Positions 23,681 through 32,194 of a stretch of 42,022 bases of DNA are shown piece by piece (positions within the stretch are counted from its first letter, which is position 1; every line of letters starts with the position of its first letter). This DNA is from Alphaproteobacteria bacterium. GTDB lineage: Bacteria > Pseudomonadota > Alphaproteobacteria > UBA2966. The DNA lies in NCBI GenBank assembly GCA_018654745.1, contig JABILA010000109.1:1-42022 (forward strand), read 5' to 3'. A program made the position numbers and the translations under genes. The notes beneath the pieces are model-generated. The model saw nothing but the letters and a program-made list of their open reading frames with translations, was not told where the DNA came from and did no database searches.

Positions 23681-25681
23681 ATGAGCGCAGGGTCGACGAG
23701 TGATGAAGATGACCAGCTGGCGTTAATCGGCCAGTTGATATCCAGTCAGATTTATGGCGAGCAAGGCCTCGAAGCCGCATTGCGGGAAACGGCCAGGATC
23801 GGTGTTCGCCTGCTGAAAGTTGACCGGCTCAGTATCTGGCTACTCGAATCAACTGAAATTGAAGTCAATTGTACTATTGCCTACAACCGCGCCGACGATA
23901 CGTTTGATATTGGTACCATATCCAACCTCAAGGAACGTGGTGATTATCTCGAACTATTAAAACGACGGCATGTCGTCGCGGTGGAAGACACAAACACCGA
24001 TCCAAAGGTCGACACAATTCGGGACCGGTTTCTTACAACCAAAAACATCCGGGCCTTGATGGACGGCGTCATTCATCAGGACGACAAGTTCATGGGGTCG
24101 GTCATCGCTTCCCAGTTTAATGAACCACGACACTGGAAAAGTGAGGAAGTAGCCTATCTCGGCTTCATTTGCCAAACGATTGCAAATCTGCTGGAACGTT
24201 CCTTGCGCCAGGCGGCAGAAGCGAGGCTCAGGGACTGGGTTAATACGTCAACGGTCTCGCAGTGGGAAATGAATGCAGATTTGATTTATACCGGCATCGA
24301 CAACGTCAATTCCGCCAGTTGGGGTGTCTCGGAAAAAAGGTTCATTGGCAAAACACGTTGGGACGCTGTAGGTGCATCGCTGGAAGATCCGATTTGGCAA
24401 GAGCATTACAAAACACTTCAGGCCCGACTACCGTTTCGAAATTTTGTCTACCCCATGGATACACCCAACGAAGGTCACAAGGTAATTTCTATCAGCGGCA
24501 CACCCTTATTCAATGGTAAAAACAGGTTTTTGGGATATCGCGGCACAACAAGTGATGTCACTGATGTCGTTGGCGTCAAGATTGCGCTGGAAGAAACCCA
24601 ACAACGCTTCAAGGATCTGGTCGATGGTTCCCTCCAGGGTGTAGGTGTTACCGTCAATGACATTGTTGTCTTCGCCAACGACGCATTTGCAAATGCCTTC
24701 GGATACGAAGGAGATGAAGTCATCGGCATGCGCAATACAGTCTTTGTCGCGCCTCAGGATCAGGAAACCCGGGCCAGCTATCGTGCGAACAAGACCGAAG
24801 GCTCATCGGAAATGAGGGGCGTCACAAAATCAGGCGAAATCAGGCAGTTTGAAGCCTATGCCAAAAACATGGCCTGGATGGGAAGCCCAGCACGATTACT
24901 GACCTTGATCGACATTACCGAAAAACGCATTGCCGAAGAACATTTGCGACATGCCCAGAAAATGGAAGCTGTAGGCGAACTAACCGGTGGTATAGCCCAT
25001 GATTTCAACAATCTGCTGTCAGTCATTATGGGAAATGCCGAACTGCTTGGGTTCAAAATTCCGAAGACAGATGATCTTGCAACGATCAACCTCGCCAATA
25101 TCCAACGCGCGGCACAGGGGGGCGCTGAATTAACCCGCCGATTGCTGGCTTTTGCCCGACGCCAGCCGGTGCAGGCAGAAAACACAGATATCAGTGAATT
25201 GACAGAAAGTTTGCGCAGTATGTTCGGGCACACCCTGGGCGAGCCCGTCAAGCTGAAATTACTGTTGGAAGCAGACCCATCCATTGCCTGTGTTGATCCG
25301 GCACAGCTGGAAAATGTCTTGCTCAATCTGGCGATCAATGCCCGCGACGCCATGCCGGAGGGTGGTACATTCAGCATTCGATGTTGGAACCTGTCACTAA
25401 CCACGGAAGCCAAACAGGCAAGTGATGAAAATACCTATGACGACGTAAGTCCCGGGGATTATCTCAGGATTGATGTTCGCGATACAGGTGTCGGTATATC
25501 GCCGGAAATTATTGATCGTATTTTTGATCCCTTTTTCACCACCAAGGAAGTTGGCAAGGGAACGGGTCTGGGGCTGAGTATGGTGTTTGGTTTCGCCAGA
25601 CAATCGAACGGCCATGTTTCAGTCGTGAGTGCGCCGGGCGAAGGCACAACGATAAGCCTTTTGATTCCCGCCATCCTCTGA
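23681..25681 (+). CDS. GAF-PAS-PAS sensor histidine kinase (orphan)
   Basis: This 666-residue soluble kinase has GAF (about 20-175), a PAS-like domain (about 185-300, with KTRWDAVGA and FLGYRGTTSD as in the kinase at 4507), a second PAS (about 305-420), HisKA with GGIAHDFNNLL (phospho-His) and HATPase with N box (NLAINARDAM), G1 (DTGVGI), F (FDPFFTTK) and G2 (GTGLGLSMV). The HDFNNLL H box is typical of the NtrB-like/hybrid group, but no receiver domain or adjacent regulator follows. ATG at 23681 has GAGAGGG 5 nt upstream. It is last in the decarboxylase/isomerase operon and could sense the same substrate. Confidence 0.9.
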   Translation: MSAGSTSDEDDQLALIGQLISSQIYGEQGLEAALRETARIGVRLLKVDRLSIWLLESTEIEVNCTIAYNRADDTFDIGTISNLKERGDYLELLKRRHVVAVEDTNTDPKVDTIRDRFLTTKNIRALMDGVIHQDDKFMGSVIASQFNEPRHWKSEEVAYLGFICQTIANLLERSLRQAAEARLRDWVNTSTVSQWEMNADLIYTGIDNVNSASWGVSEKRFIGKTRWDAVGASLEDPIWQEHYKTLQARLPFRNFVYPMDTPNEGHKVISISGTPLFNGKNRFLGYRGTTSDVTDVVGVKIALEETQQRFKDLVDGSLQGVGVTVNDIVVFANDAFANAFGYEGDEVIGMRNTVFVAPQDQETRASYRANKTEGSSEMRGVTKSGEIRQFEAYAKNMAWMGSPARLLTLIDITEKRIAEEHLRHAQKMEAVGELTGGIAHDFNNLLSVIMGNAELLGFKIPKTDDLATINLANIQRAAQGGAELTRRLLAFARRQPVQAENTDISELTESLRSMFGHTLGEPVKLKLLLEADPSIACVDPAQLENVLLNLAINARDAMPEGGTFSIRCWNLSLTTEAKQASDENTYDDVSPGDYLRIDVRDTGVGISPEIIDRIFDPFFTTKEVGKGTGLGLSMVFGFARQSNGHVSVVSAPGEGTTISLLIPAIL

Positions 25682-25683
25682 AT

Positions 25684-25790
25684 ATCGGCGACATCTTGAT
25701 TGGCCGACCATCTAGGTCGGCGACATCTCGATTGGCCGACCATCTAGGTCGGCGACATCTTGATTGGCCGACCATCTAGATCGGCGACCA
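25684..25790. repeat. 32-bp tandem repeat forming three hairpins, likely bidirectional terminator
   Basis: TCGGCGACATCT recurs at 25685, 25717 and 25749, and TCGGCGAC again at 25781, giving an exact 32-bp period and about 3.3 copies. Each junction holds GCCGACC-ATCTA-GGTCGGC, a 7-bp stem with a 5-nt loop (703-721, 735-753, 767-785; the last with one mismatch). It fills the gap between convergent genes, and the GntR stop codon lies in the third loop. It is probably a two-way terminator amplified by slippage. Confidence 0.75.
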
Positions 25791-26594
25791 GGACTTCTGG
25801 CCAGGGCTTCCCTGAATCCGCGACAGGTTCATCCGGTATTGATAACGATCTGGCCGGTACAGGCCGGTGATAAATTCGACAGGTCTATCCAGCTGGTCAT
25901 AGACAATGCGTTGGATACGCAGCAGAGGTGCCGTCAGATCAACCCCGAGCAAAGTAGCTACTTCTGCATCAGCGGCAGTCGCCGTCAAAATCTGGTCCGC
26001 GCGGGTAACTTCCACACCGCCTCTTTCCAGCAAACTCAACAAAGGAAGCGCCGCCAGATCATCACGGGTGTAACTGCGCCCGACACTTTCCGGCACATAG
26101 GTTACAAGATAGGAAAAAGGTTCATCTTCCAGGTGCCGGATACGAACGGCGCGCTGCACCACATCCTGGTTTGTACAGGCAAGTGCCGAGGCCACCGCAT
26201 CTGACGCATGAACATAATCAAATTCCAGCAAGGTCACTTCGGTTTCCAGGCCCATGGACATGATATTTTCAAGCATGCCCTCAACGTTGGCCTTCACCGG
26301 CGGGGCCACACCCCGATAGACCACGCGCGTTCCCCTGCCCCGTTCCCGTACAACAAGCCCTTCTTCAGCAAGGTCGTTCAGGGCTCGCTTGGCTGTTATG
26401 CGAGAGACATTGTGGATACGCGACGTTTCATCTTCGCTGGGAAGAAGATCACCTTCGACATATTCGCGATTAAGGATCTTGTTCCGCAAGATCATATAAA
26501 TCTGGTGGTAAAGCGGCGTCGGCAGTTTTTCGTCAACCGGCACACCGGCACCCCTGCCAGTTGATCGGTCTTGCCCACCTTTGACTTCAGACAT
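25776..26594 (-). CDS. GntR/HutC-family transcriptional regulator with UTRA domain
   Basis: About 272 residues: an N-terminal winged helix (about 25-95: YHQIYMILRNKIL, LPSEDETSRIHNVSR, LVVRERGRGTRV) and a C-terminal UTRA ligand-binding domain (chorismate-lyase-like fold, about 110-255). HutC-type members sense small metabolites such as urocanate or sugar phosphates. ATG at 26594 is chosen; a GTG at 26606, with GGAG 11 nt upstream, is equally credible. The last codons fall within the 32-bp tandem repeat. It converges with the decarboxylase/isomerase/kinase operon and is a candidate regulator of it through the GATATA palindrome. Confidence 0.88.
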   Translation of the reverse strand: MSEVKGGQDRSTGRGAGVPVDEKLPTPLYHQIYMILRNKILNREYVEGDLLPSEDETSRIHNVSRITAKRALNDLAEEGLVVRERGRGTRVVYRGVAPPVKANVEGMLENIMSMGLETEVTLLEFDYVHASDAVASALACTNQDVVQRAVRIRHLEDEPFSYLVTYVPESVGRSYTRDDLAALPLLSLLERGGVEVTRADQILTATAADAEVATLLGVDLTAPLLRIQRIVYDQLDRPVEFITGLYRPDRYQYRMNLSRIQGSPGQKSWSPI

Positions 26595-26780
26595 ATCTTT
26601 TTTCACGCAACTATTTTCTCCACCATCCTGCAAAGACTATATCACCCACCCGGAATTTCGTCCATTTGCCTGCAGATGTTGCTCGTGTCCTTGTGTTCTC
26701 ATACAGTTGCCCTGCCCCGGGACCGACCGGGCCTGGCGCTGGGCGTCACAAAGGCAGTTGCATAAACCGGAGTCGCGGGA

Positions 26781-27173
26781 ATGAATACGGAAAAAACAAG
26801 TGTTTCAGCATCAGATACGGTCAAGGAATTCCTCTCTACCATGGAAGCGCGTGACCTTGAGGGTGCCGCCAGATATCTCGCCCCCGGTTTCACAATGACC
26901 TTCCCTGGTGACGCCGTCTTTTCGCAGCTGAGCGAACTAATCACCTGGTCAAAAGACCGATATCAATCCGTTGGCAAGAAATACGACCGGTTCGATGAAT
27001 GCCCGACACCATCGGGTGCCATTGTCTATTGTTACGGCTCACTTTACGGCGTGTGGCTGGATGGTAGCACGTTTGAAGGCATTCGCTTCATCGACCGATT
27101 TACGGTTGAGGACGGCAAGTTCATCGATCAAAAAGTCTGGAACGACATGGCCGAAGTTCGCCAATCACTTTAA
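26781..27173 (+). CDS. SnoaL-like/NTF2-fold protein
   Basis: This 130-residue protein has the NTF2-like cone fold pattern: an N-terminal helix pair (SDTVKEFLSTMEARDLEGAARYL), the APGFTMTFPGD strand, and a C-terminal sheet (GIRFIDRFTVEDGKFIDQKVWND). Members are small-molecule isomerases, cyclases, dehydratases or binding proteins. ATG at 26781 has GGAG 8 nt upstream. It stands alone between the divergent GntR gene and the cyclase gene, so no function can be read from context. Confidence 0.75.
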   Translation: MNTEKTSVSASDTVKEFLSTMEARDLEGAARYLAPGFTMTFPGDAVFSQLSELITWSKDRYQSVGKKYDRFDECPTPSGAIVYCYGSLYGVWLDGSTFEGIRFIDRFTVEDGKFIDQKVWNDMAEVRQSL

Positions 27174-27287
27174 TCAACCTGTCCCGTCAGAGCCCAATTC
27201 GACCAATTAACTGGTTCACACGCCTCTGGTGAATTCAGCCCGGCTCGCTATGATTGTACTACCCCCCACAATCGTAGTCCGTCGATC

Positions 27288-28583
27288 ATGCCAACAGAAC
27301 AAACTCCCGAAGCCGAGACACTTGAGCAACCCTATCCTCTGAAAAACCTGTTCCGGCGCAGGTTCGTGCCGGTCCTGATCGGCTTTGTCGCCGCATTCCT
27401 GATCCTGATCGGCTTCACGGCCGGGCAAATTGTCGAATCTATTTACCTTGAACTGGCCCAGCGTCGCGCCCAGACCATCGCCCGCGCCGTGGATCGACAC
27501 GCCCCCGATGCCTGGCAGGAACTGATGGCGGGTCGAACAGCTGCTGATCTGACGCACAGCGATCGAAAAACGGCCCTGAATGAAGCCTTTGCCGGAGAAG
27601 TCGAAGAACTGAATTTGTCGGAGCTGAAAGTTTATAACCTTGATCGGAAGGTCCTGTTTGCAACCCACAGTGAGGAAATCGGCACAACAGAAAACGGTGA
27701 TGCCTTGCGCGCCGTGATCAAACTTTCAACATCAGAAATTGTGACCAAGGTATTTCCCGATGGCAGCAGCCAATATGAACTCTATGTCCCGGTTTTTGAT
27801 GATCAGGGTATATTGCGAACGGTGTTTGAATTGTATGAACCGGTTGGCTATCTCGATAACATTCTTTTGCGGGCGGCAATTCCGACTATTGCCATTCCCG
27901 GCCTGTTGCTTTTACTGCTCGCCTTTGCCCTGGATCGTCTGGTTAACCGCGCACAAAATGCGATCGATGTGCGCAGCAAGGCGCTGGCCACCTTGCATAA
28001 ACGAATAGAATCCTTTGTCTCTGCCACTGCCGTAGACGCCGCGAAGAAGGTCGATGCAGGTGGTCATATCGAATCCCAAAAAATTGAGACAACCTTGTTC
28101 TTCTCCGACATTCGGGACTTCACGGGGTTTGCCGAGCAAAATTCGCCGGAAGAAGTTGTTAAATTCCTGAACCACTTGATGGGTCTGCAGGTTAACATTA
28201 TCAAACACCACGGCGGTGATGTCGACAAGATGATCGGCGACGCCATTCTTGCCAGATTTGATAGCGACGATGGCGCCGCCCAGGCGATTACAGCCGCCCT
28301 TGAGATTCAGCAGGCCGTGCAATCAGGTGACTTCCCGAGAGCTTTGGGCATTGGAGTTTTCAAGGGCGATGTCATATCCGGTGCAATTGGTCCGGAGGAC
28401 AGGCGGGATTTCACCGTTATCGGAGATTCTGTGAATATTTCCGCACGCTTGTGTTCCGCTGCCTCGGCAAACGAAGTTGTCGTCGATGCCCAATTGGCCG
28501 GGGATGACTTTGGACCTGAGGAGTCAATTCAGGTAAAAGGGCGTCAGCAACCCATTTTGGTCCGACGCTGGATACAAGCATGA
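27288..28583 (+). CDS. membrane class III adenylate/guanylate cyclase
   Basis: This 431-residue protein has a transmembrane helix (about 27-47), an extracytoplasmic sensor segment (about 48-195), a second helix (about 197-217), a linker, and a class III cyclase domain (about 262-431). Metal-binding Asp274 (FFSDIRDFTGF) and Asp318 (DKMIGDAILARF), purine-contacting Lys314, and transition-state residues in VIGDSVNISARL (Asn383, Arg387) are all present, so it should make cAMP or cGMP. Its stop codon overlaps the start of the downstream kinase (ATGA), which suggests the cyclase and kinase work in one signalling unit. Confidence 0.9.
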   Translation: MPTEQTPEAETLEQPYPLKNLFRRRFVPVLIGFVAAFLILIGFTAGQIVESIYLELAQRRAQTIARAVDRHAPDAWQELMAGRTAADLTHSDRKTALNEAFAGEVEELNLSELKVYNLDRKVLFATHSEEIGTTENGDALRAVIKLSTSEIVTKVFPDGSSQYELYVPVFDDQGILRTVFELYEPVGYLDNILLRAAIPTIAIPGLLLLLLAFALDRLVNRAQNAIDVRSKALATLHKRIESFVSATAVDAAKKVDAGGHIESQKIETTLFFSDIRDFTGFAEQNSPEEVVKFLNHLMGLQVNIIKHHGGDVDKMIGDAILARFDSDDGAAQAITAALEIQQAVQSGDFPRALGIGVFKGDVISGAIGPEDRRDFTVIGDSVNISARLCSAASANEVVVDAQLAGDDFGPEESIQVKGRQQPILVRRWIQA

Positions 28584-29695
28584 CATTAGACGCAGTAAAA
28601 CAAAAATCCCGAAAGAAGGCAGGGCGCCGGGCCTTTGAGGCGAACATTCTGGATGGCTTGACGGACGCTGTTATCCTGATCGATGAAAACAAGATATTCG
28701 TTGACGGTAATGCGGCAGCTTTTGACCTCCTGGGTTCTGAATCAAAAGGTCTGGGCCTCGCTGTTGTTTTCGATGGCGGTGATGTTGTTGAAGCGGTTGA
28801 TGCGGTTTTAAAGGGCGGACAGGAAAGACAGGGGGAAATTCAACTTCCCCCACCTGTTTCGAGAATTTGCGAGATGCGGGTTATCGAATTGCCAGCACGC
28901 AACCCGGAGAATGCAGCCTGGATCATGCTGGTGTTGCGAGATGTAACAGATGCACGCAAGACCGAACAAATGCGTGCCGATTTTGTCTCAAATGTCAGTC
29001 ACGAATTCCGGTCTCCGGTATCCTCCCTCCTGGGTTTTATCGAAACCTTGCAAGGTCCTGCCCATGACGACGCCGAGGCGCGTGACCGGTTTCTGGGCAT
29101 TATGGAAGGCGAAGCCAGGCGCATGGCGTATCTGGTCAATGATCTTCTGATCTTGTCCCAGGTCGAAGCCGAAGAACATATCCAGCCCAATGAAACAGTG
29201 GATATAAGCGAGGTTCTCGGCGAAATTTCCACGATCCTGAGTTCGCGCGCCGCCGAGCGTGATATGAACATTGATCTGGTGATGCCCGAAGACCTTCCGG
29301 CCATTGCGGCCGACAAAGATGAACTGATCCAGGTGTTTCGCAATCTGATCGACAATGCCATCAATTACGGAACACACGGGTCAACCATTCAAATCAGGGC
29401 GGAAGATCAGGGGCAAGTGTTTGAAACCAGCGAAGCCATGCTGGCGGTTTCGGTTACCAATCAGGGCCCCGGAATCAAGCAGGAAGACATCCAGCGCTTG
29501 ACCGAACGCTTCTATCGCGTCGACAAAGGCCGATCCCGGGCTACCGGCGGGACGGGCCTGGGACTAGCCATTGTCAAACATATTGTCGGCCGCCACCGCG
29601 GCATACTGGACATTCAAAGCACGATGGGGGAAAGCACGATGGGGGAAAGCACGACTTTCTCGGTCAAGCTTCCGACGATTCAGCCGCCCGCATAG
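28580..29695 (+). CDS. PhoR-like PAS sensor histidine kinase with altered G1 box
   Basis: This 371-residue kinase has a PAS-like domain (about 22-125), HisKA with SHEFRSPVSSL (His141) and HATPase with Asn259 (RNLIDNAINYG), an ERFYRVD F-box region (310-315) and GGTGLGLAIVKHIVGRHRG (G2). These are PhoR-type signatures, but no PhoB, PhoU or Pst gene is adjacent. The G1 box is TNQGPGI: Asn294 replaces the Asp that normally contacts the adenine ring. A 15-bp tandem duplication inserts an extra STMGE near the C-terminus. It has no transmembrane helix of its own. It is coupled to the upstream cyclase, and its last 32 bp overlap the convergent LysR gene. Confidence 0.88.
   Translation: MTLDAVKQKSRKKAGRRAFEANILDGLTDAVILIDENKIFVDGNAAAFDLLGSESKGLGLAVVFDGGDVVEAVDAVLKGGQERQGEIQLPPPVSRICEMRVIELPARNPENAAWIMLVLRDVTDARKTEQMRADFVSNVSHEFRSPVSSLLGFIETLQGPAHDDAEARDRFLGIMEGEARRMAYLVNDLLILSQVEAEEHIQPNETVDISEVLGEISTILSSRAAERDMNIDLVMPEDLPAIAADKDELIQVFRNLIDNAINYGTHGSTIQIRAEDQGQVFETSEAMLAVSVTNQGPGIKQEDIQRLTERFYRVDKGRSRATGGTGLGLAIVKHIVGRHRGILDIQSTMGESTMGESTTFSVKLPTIQPPA
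29618..29647. repeat. 15-bp in-frame tandem duplication in kinase gene
   Basis: AGCACGATGGGGGAA occurs twice exactly (29618 and 29633), and a partial third copy (AGCACGA) starts at 29648. It encodes STMGE twice just before the final beta strand of the HATPase domain. It is probably a recent slippage event that keeps the frame. Confidence 0.85.
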
Positions 29696-30626
29696 CCACC
29701 CCCGAGGCAACTTTCAATTCTTCCAGAAAAGCCCGGGCTGTCGGCGACAAGGGGTGATCTGACCGGATTGAAACGCCGACAGGGCTTTTCGAAATATTCA
29801 GGGTCAAAGGCAGTGCTGTCAGGCTGCCAGTTTCAATATCTTCCTGGTACATGTTGGACGGACCAATACCGATCGCATCACTCGCTTTCAGCAACGCCCT
29901 GTTTGCCAGCAGGGCAACCGATTCAACTGAACAAAAAGGCGGCTCAAGCCCGCTGCCCAGAAAGGCCCGATCAATTTGTCGACGCAAGGTCGTCTGCTGA
30001 GGCGGCAAAATCCACTCTTCCGACTGAACCATGGACAGGGATAATTGGCCTTTCTTCAGAAGAGGATGTCCTGATCTGACGACACAGACAACATCTTCAT
30101 CATACAAGGCCTCCTGCTGGATACCGCTGCGATAACGAAACTCAGGCAAGCGGCCAACCACCAGATCAATATCTCCCTGGATCAATGCTGGCATCAGAAC
30201 ATCGTTGGTACCGGTTACAATTTTGACCGTCACGCCGGGGCGCTGTTGTCGCAAACTGATGATCGCCGCCGGAATGATGGATTCCGATGCCGTCAACAAG
30301 GTGCCAAGGACCACTCTGCCGCCAATTCCACCGGTCAGATCTGCCAGTTCATCTCCCGCCTGGCGCAATTGGGCCAGGATCGAACGGGCATGGCGAACCA
30401 GTATCACGCCGTATTCCGTCGGCGACACACCACGGTTGGTGCGATCAAAAAGCGTTAATCCAAGATCCTCTTCCATAAGCTTGAGTGTTTTGGTCACGGC
30501 AGGCTGGGACAAGCCAACTATATCAGCGGCGGCTCGCAGGCTGCGATGGTCATTGATCGCCACCAGCAAATCAAGTTGGCGAATTTTCAGGCGCTGCAAA
30601 TAGTGTCCGGGCATATCTGGCCTCAT
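29664..30626 (-). CDS. LysR-family transcriptional regulator (aromatic-pathway-like)
   Basis: About 320 residues with an N-terminal helix-turn-helix (RQLDLLVAINDHRSLRAAA, LSQPAVTKTLKLMEEDLG, LFDRTNRGVSPT) and a LysR substrate-binding domain (about 100-305). The YLQRLKIRQL start and overall pattern recall the GbpR/PcaQ-like branch that controls sugar-acid and aromatic catabolism (family knowledge). It lies directly downstream of the dioxygenase gene on the same strand and may regulate that operon. ATG 30626 has only a weak ribosome site; Met5 is an alternative. Confidence 0.88.
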   Translation of the reverse strand: MRPDMPGHYLQRLKIRQLDLLVAINDHRSLRAAADIVGLSQPAVTKTLKLMEEDLGLTLFDRTNRGVSPTEYGVILVRHARSILAQLRQAGDELADLTGGIGGRVVLGTLLTASESIIPAAIISLRQQRPGVTVKIVTGTNDVLMPALIQGDIDLVVGRLPEFRYRSGIQQEALYDEDVVCVVRSGHPLLKKGQLSLSMVQSEEWILPPQQTTLRRQIDRAFLGSGLEPPFCSVESVALLANRALLKASDAIGIGPSNMYQEDIETGSLTALPLTLNISKSPVGVSIRSDHPLSPTARAFLEELKVASGVAMRAAESSEA

Positions 30627-30642
30627 GTCTCGCTCACGGATC

Positions 30643-31206
30643 TCAGGTTACGACCCAACCCTCGGGCGGTGAGCCTTTTCCAGGATGCACTGTGCCGCAA
30701 TGTGGACATTTGCGGGCCTCTTCATTGGCGTGAAATGCGTCGTAGATTTCAGGTAACTGGCTGACGATACCCGCAGCCGACGTCAGTGCGGCTTCGGCGC
30801 GATAGACCAGGCCTTCGCAATCGAAGCAGTACCATTCAAATGCTTCTTTCATGCCAAACATGCGTGGGCTTTCGACGACCAGGCCGATAGAACCGACTTC
30901 CGGGCGTTGCGGCGCATGACGGGTATGGGGCGGCAGAAAGAAGACTTCGCCTTCGCGAATGGGCACATCGTAAATCTTGCCGCCTTCGGCAATTTTCAGG
31001 ACCATATTGCCGCGATACTGAAAGAACCATTCCTCCACCGGATCGTCATGAAAATCGACGCGTGTATTGGGCCCGCCAACGACCATGACGATCATACCGG
31101 TTTCTTCGTGCAGCATCTTGTTCCCCACCGGGGGCTTCAACAAATGCTGGTTTTCGTCGATCCATTTTTCGAAATTGAAGGCTTTCAAACGCGGGTGTAC
31201 AGTCAC
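30643..31206 (-). CDS. nbaC: 3-hydroxyanthranilate 3,4-dioxygenase
   Basis: About 187 residues with a cupin fold. Iron ligands His53 (RVDFHDD), Glu59 (PVEEWFF) and His97 (PPHTRHAP), and substrate residues Arg49, Arg101 and Glu112, sit at the spacing known for this enzyme. The second rubredoxin-like iron site of bacterial forms is present (Cys127/130 and Cys167/170). It opens 3-hydroxyanthranilate to 2-amino-3-carboxymuconate semialdehyde. GTG at 31206 is preferred, with AGGAG 8 nt upstream; an in-frame TTG two codons earlier is too close. It is the last gene of an operon lacking kynurenine-pathway or nba partners, so the true substrate may be an analogue. Confidence 0.9.
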   Translation of the reverse strand: MTVHPRLKAFNFEKWIDENQHLLKPPVGNKMLHEETGMIVMVVGGPNTRVDFHDDPVEEWFFQYRGNMVLKIAEGGKIYDVPIREGEVFFLPPHTRHAPQRPEVGSIGLVVESPRMFGMKEAFEWYCFDCEGLVYRAEAALTSAAGIVSQLPEIYDAFHANEEARKCPHCGTVHPGKGSPPEGWVVT

Positions 31207-31222
31207 TTTCAAATCTCCTGTG

Positions 31223-32194
31223 TTATTGGGCAGCGGCAGGCGTGGTCACCAGACCACAGGCATCAAAGGCCGCTTTGGTTGCAGCTTTTTCTTCATCGGT
31301 GAGTTCCAGCATGGGTCGGCGGACACAGCCACCGGCCTGCCCCAGAAGTTCCTGCCAGTATTTTTGATGGGACTGGGGCTTGCCACCTGGTCGGGTTGAT
31401 TTAAGGGCCTGACGAACAGGCTCCAGGCTCTGCCAGATGGACCGGGCGTTGTCGATGTCACCGGCAAACGCCGCCTGGGTATAGTCATGCATGCGACGAT
31501 CCGCAGCTGTTTGCAGCAAATAGGGTGGCGAAGAACAAAGATAAAGTTGCCAGCCCAGATCAAGAATATTGTCCAGCCATTCCTCTTCGGACGCCGTGCT
31601 GACCAGCAATTTATCCCCGGCAAGTTTTGTCAGTTTTGCATACATCTCTCGGGGCACGCTGTATTTGATGGCAACGACATTGGGTAAATCTGCAAGCTCA
31701 GCGCAAAGTTCGGGGCTCATCAAATAGCCACTGTCCGGATGGCTCCACAGGGCAATTCCGATATCGACTTCATCGGAAATATGTTTGTAATACTGGCGCA
31801 ATAACTCATCGCGGTCTGAGGCAAAATGCAATATCGGGGCGTGCACAACGATGTAATCAGCACCGACATTCTGCGCATGGTGAGCCAGATCCAGTACGAC
31901 ATCCATGTTTTGATCAGAACAGGACATGATCGTGGCACCAGCCCCTGTCGTTTCTTCAGCTGCAATTTCAAACGTGCGTTTGCGCTCCTCCAGGGACATG
32001 GAAAAGAATTCACCTTGTTTGCCTGAAATGAACAATCCTTCGATGCCCAGATCATCTACCCAGTGACGGATGTTCTGACGAAAACCGTTTTCATCGATGC
32101 TCATATCCTGGCTGAAGGGTGTCAGGGCAGCTGCCCAGATGCCACGCATATTTTCACGGGCATATTCCTTTGCCTCGGTCTTGTTATATTTCAT
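31223..32194 (-). CDS. dihydrodipicolinate synthase-family aldolase/hydratase
   Basis: This 323-residue class I aldolase has a TPFSQDMSID start, GLFISGKQGEFFSMS (substrate loop of the family, with Lys replacing the usual Thr/Ser) and a Schiff-base Lys in VVAIKYSVPRE. Family members split or condense pyruvate with aldehydes; the hydratase-aldolase subgroup acts in aromatic catabolism. Length and the extended C-terminus fit non-lysine-pathway members better than DapA. It overlaps the molybdenum hydroxylase gene upstream by 4 bp, so a downstream cleavage step in the same pathway is likely. Confidence 0.85.
   Translation of the reverse strand: MKYNKTEAKEYARENMRGIWAAALTPFSQDMSIDENGFRQNIRHWVDDLGIEGLFISGKQGEFFSMSLEERKRTFEIAAEETTGAGATIMSCSDQNMDVVLDLAHHAQNVGADYIVVHAPILHFASDRDELLRQYYKHISDEVDIGIALWSHPDSGYLMSPELCAELADLPNVVAIKYSVPREMYAKLTKLAGDKLLVSTASEEEWLDNILDLGWQLYLCSSPPYLLQTAADRRMHDYTQAAFAGDIDNARSIWQSLEPVRQALKSTRPGGKPQSHQKYWQELLGQAGGCVRRPMLELTDEEKAATKAAFDACGLVTTPAAAQ

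Noticed and set aside
25684..25790. CRISPR-like array
   Set aside because: The units are contiguous 32-bp copies with no unique spacers, and there are no cas genes; it is a tandem hairpin repeat.
28580..29695. Phosphate-regulon sensor PhoR
   Set aside because: HisKA and G2 motifs are PhoR-like, but phoB, phoU and pst are absent and the gene is coupled to a cyclase; the name PhoR is not justified.
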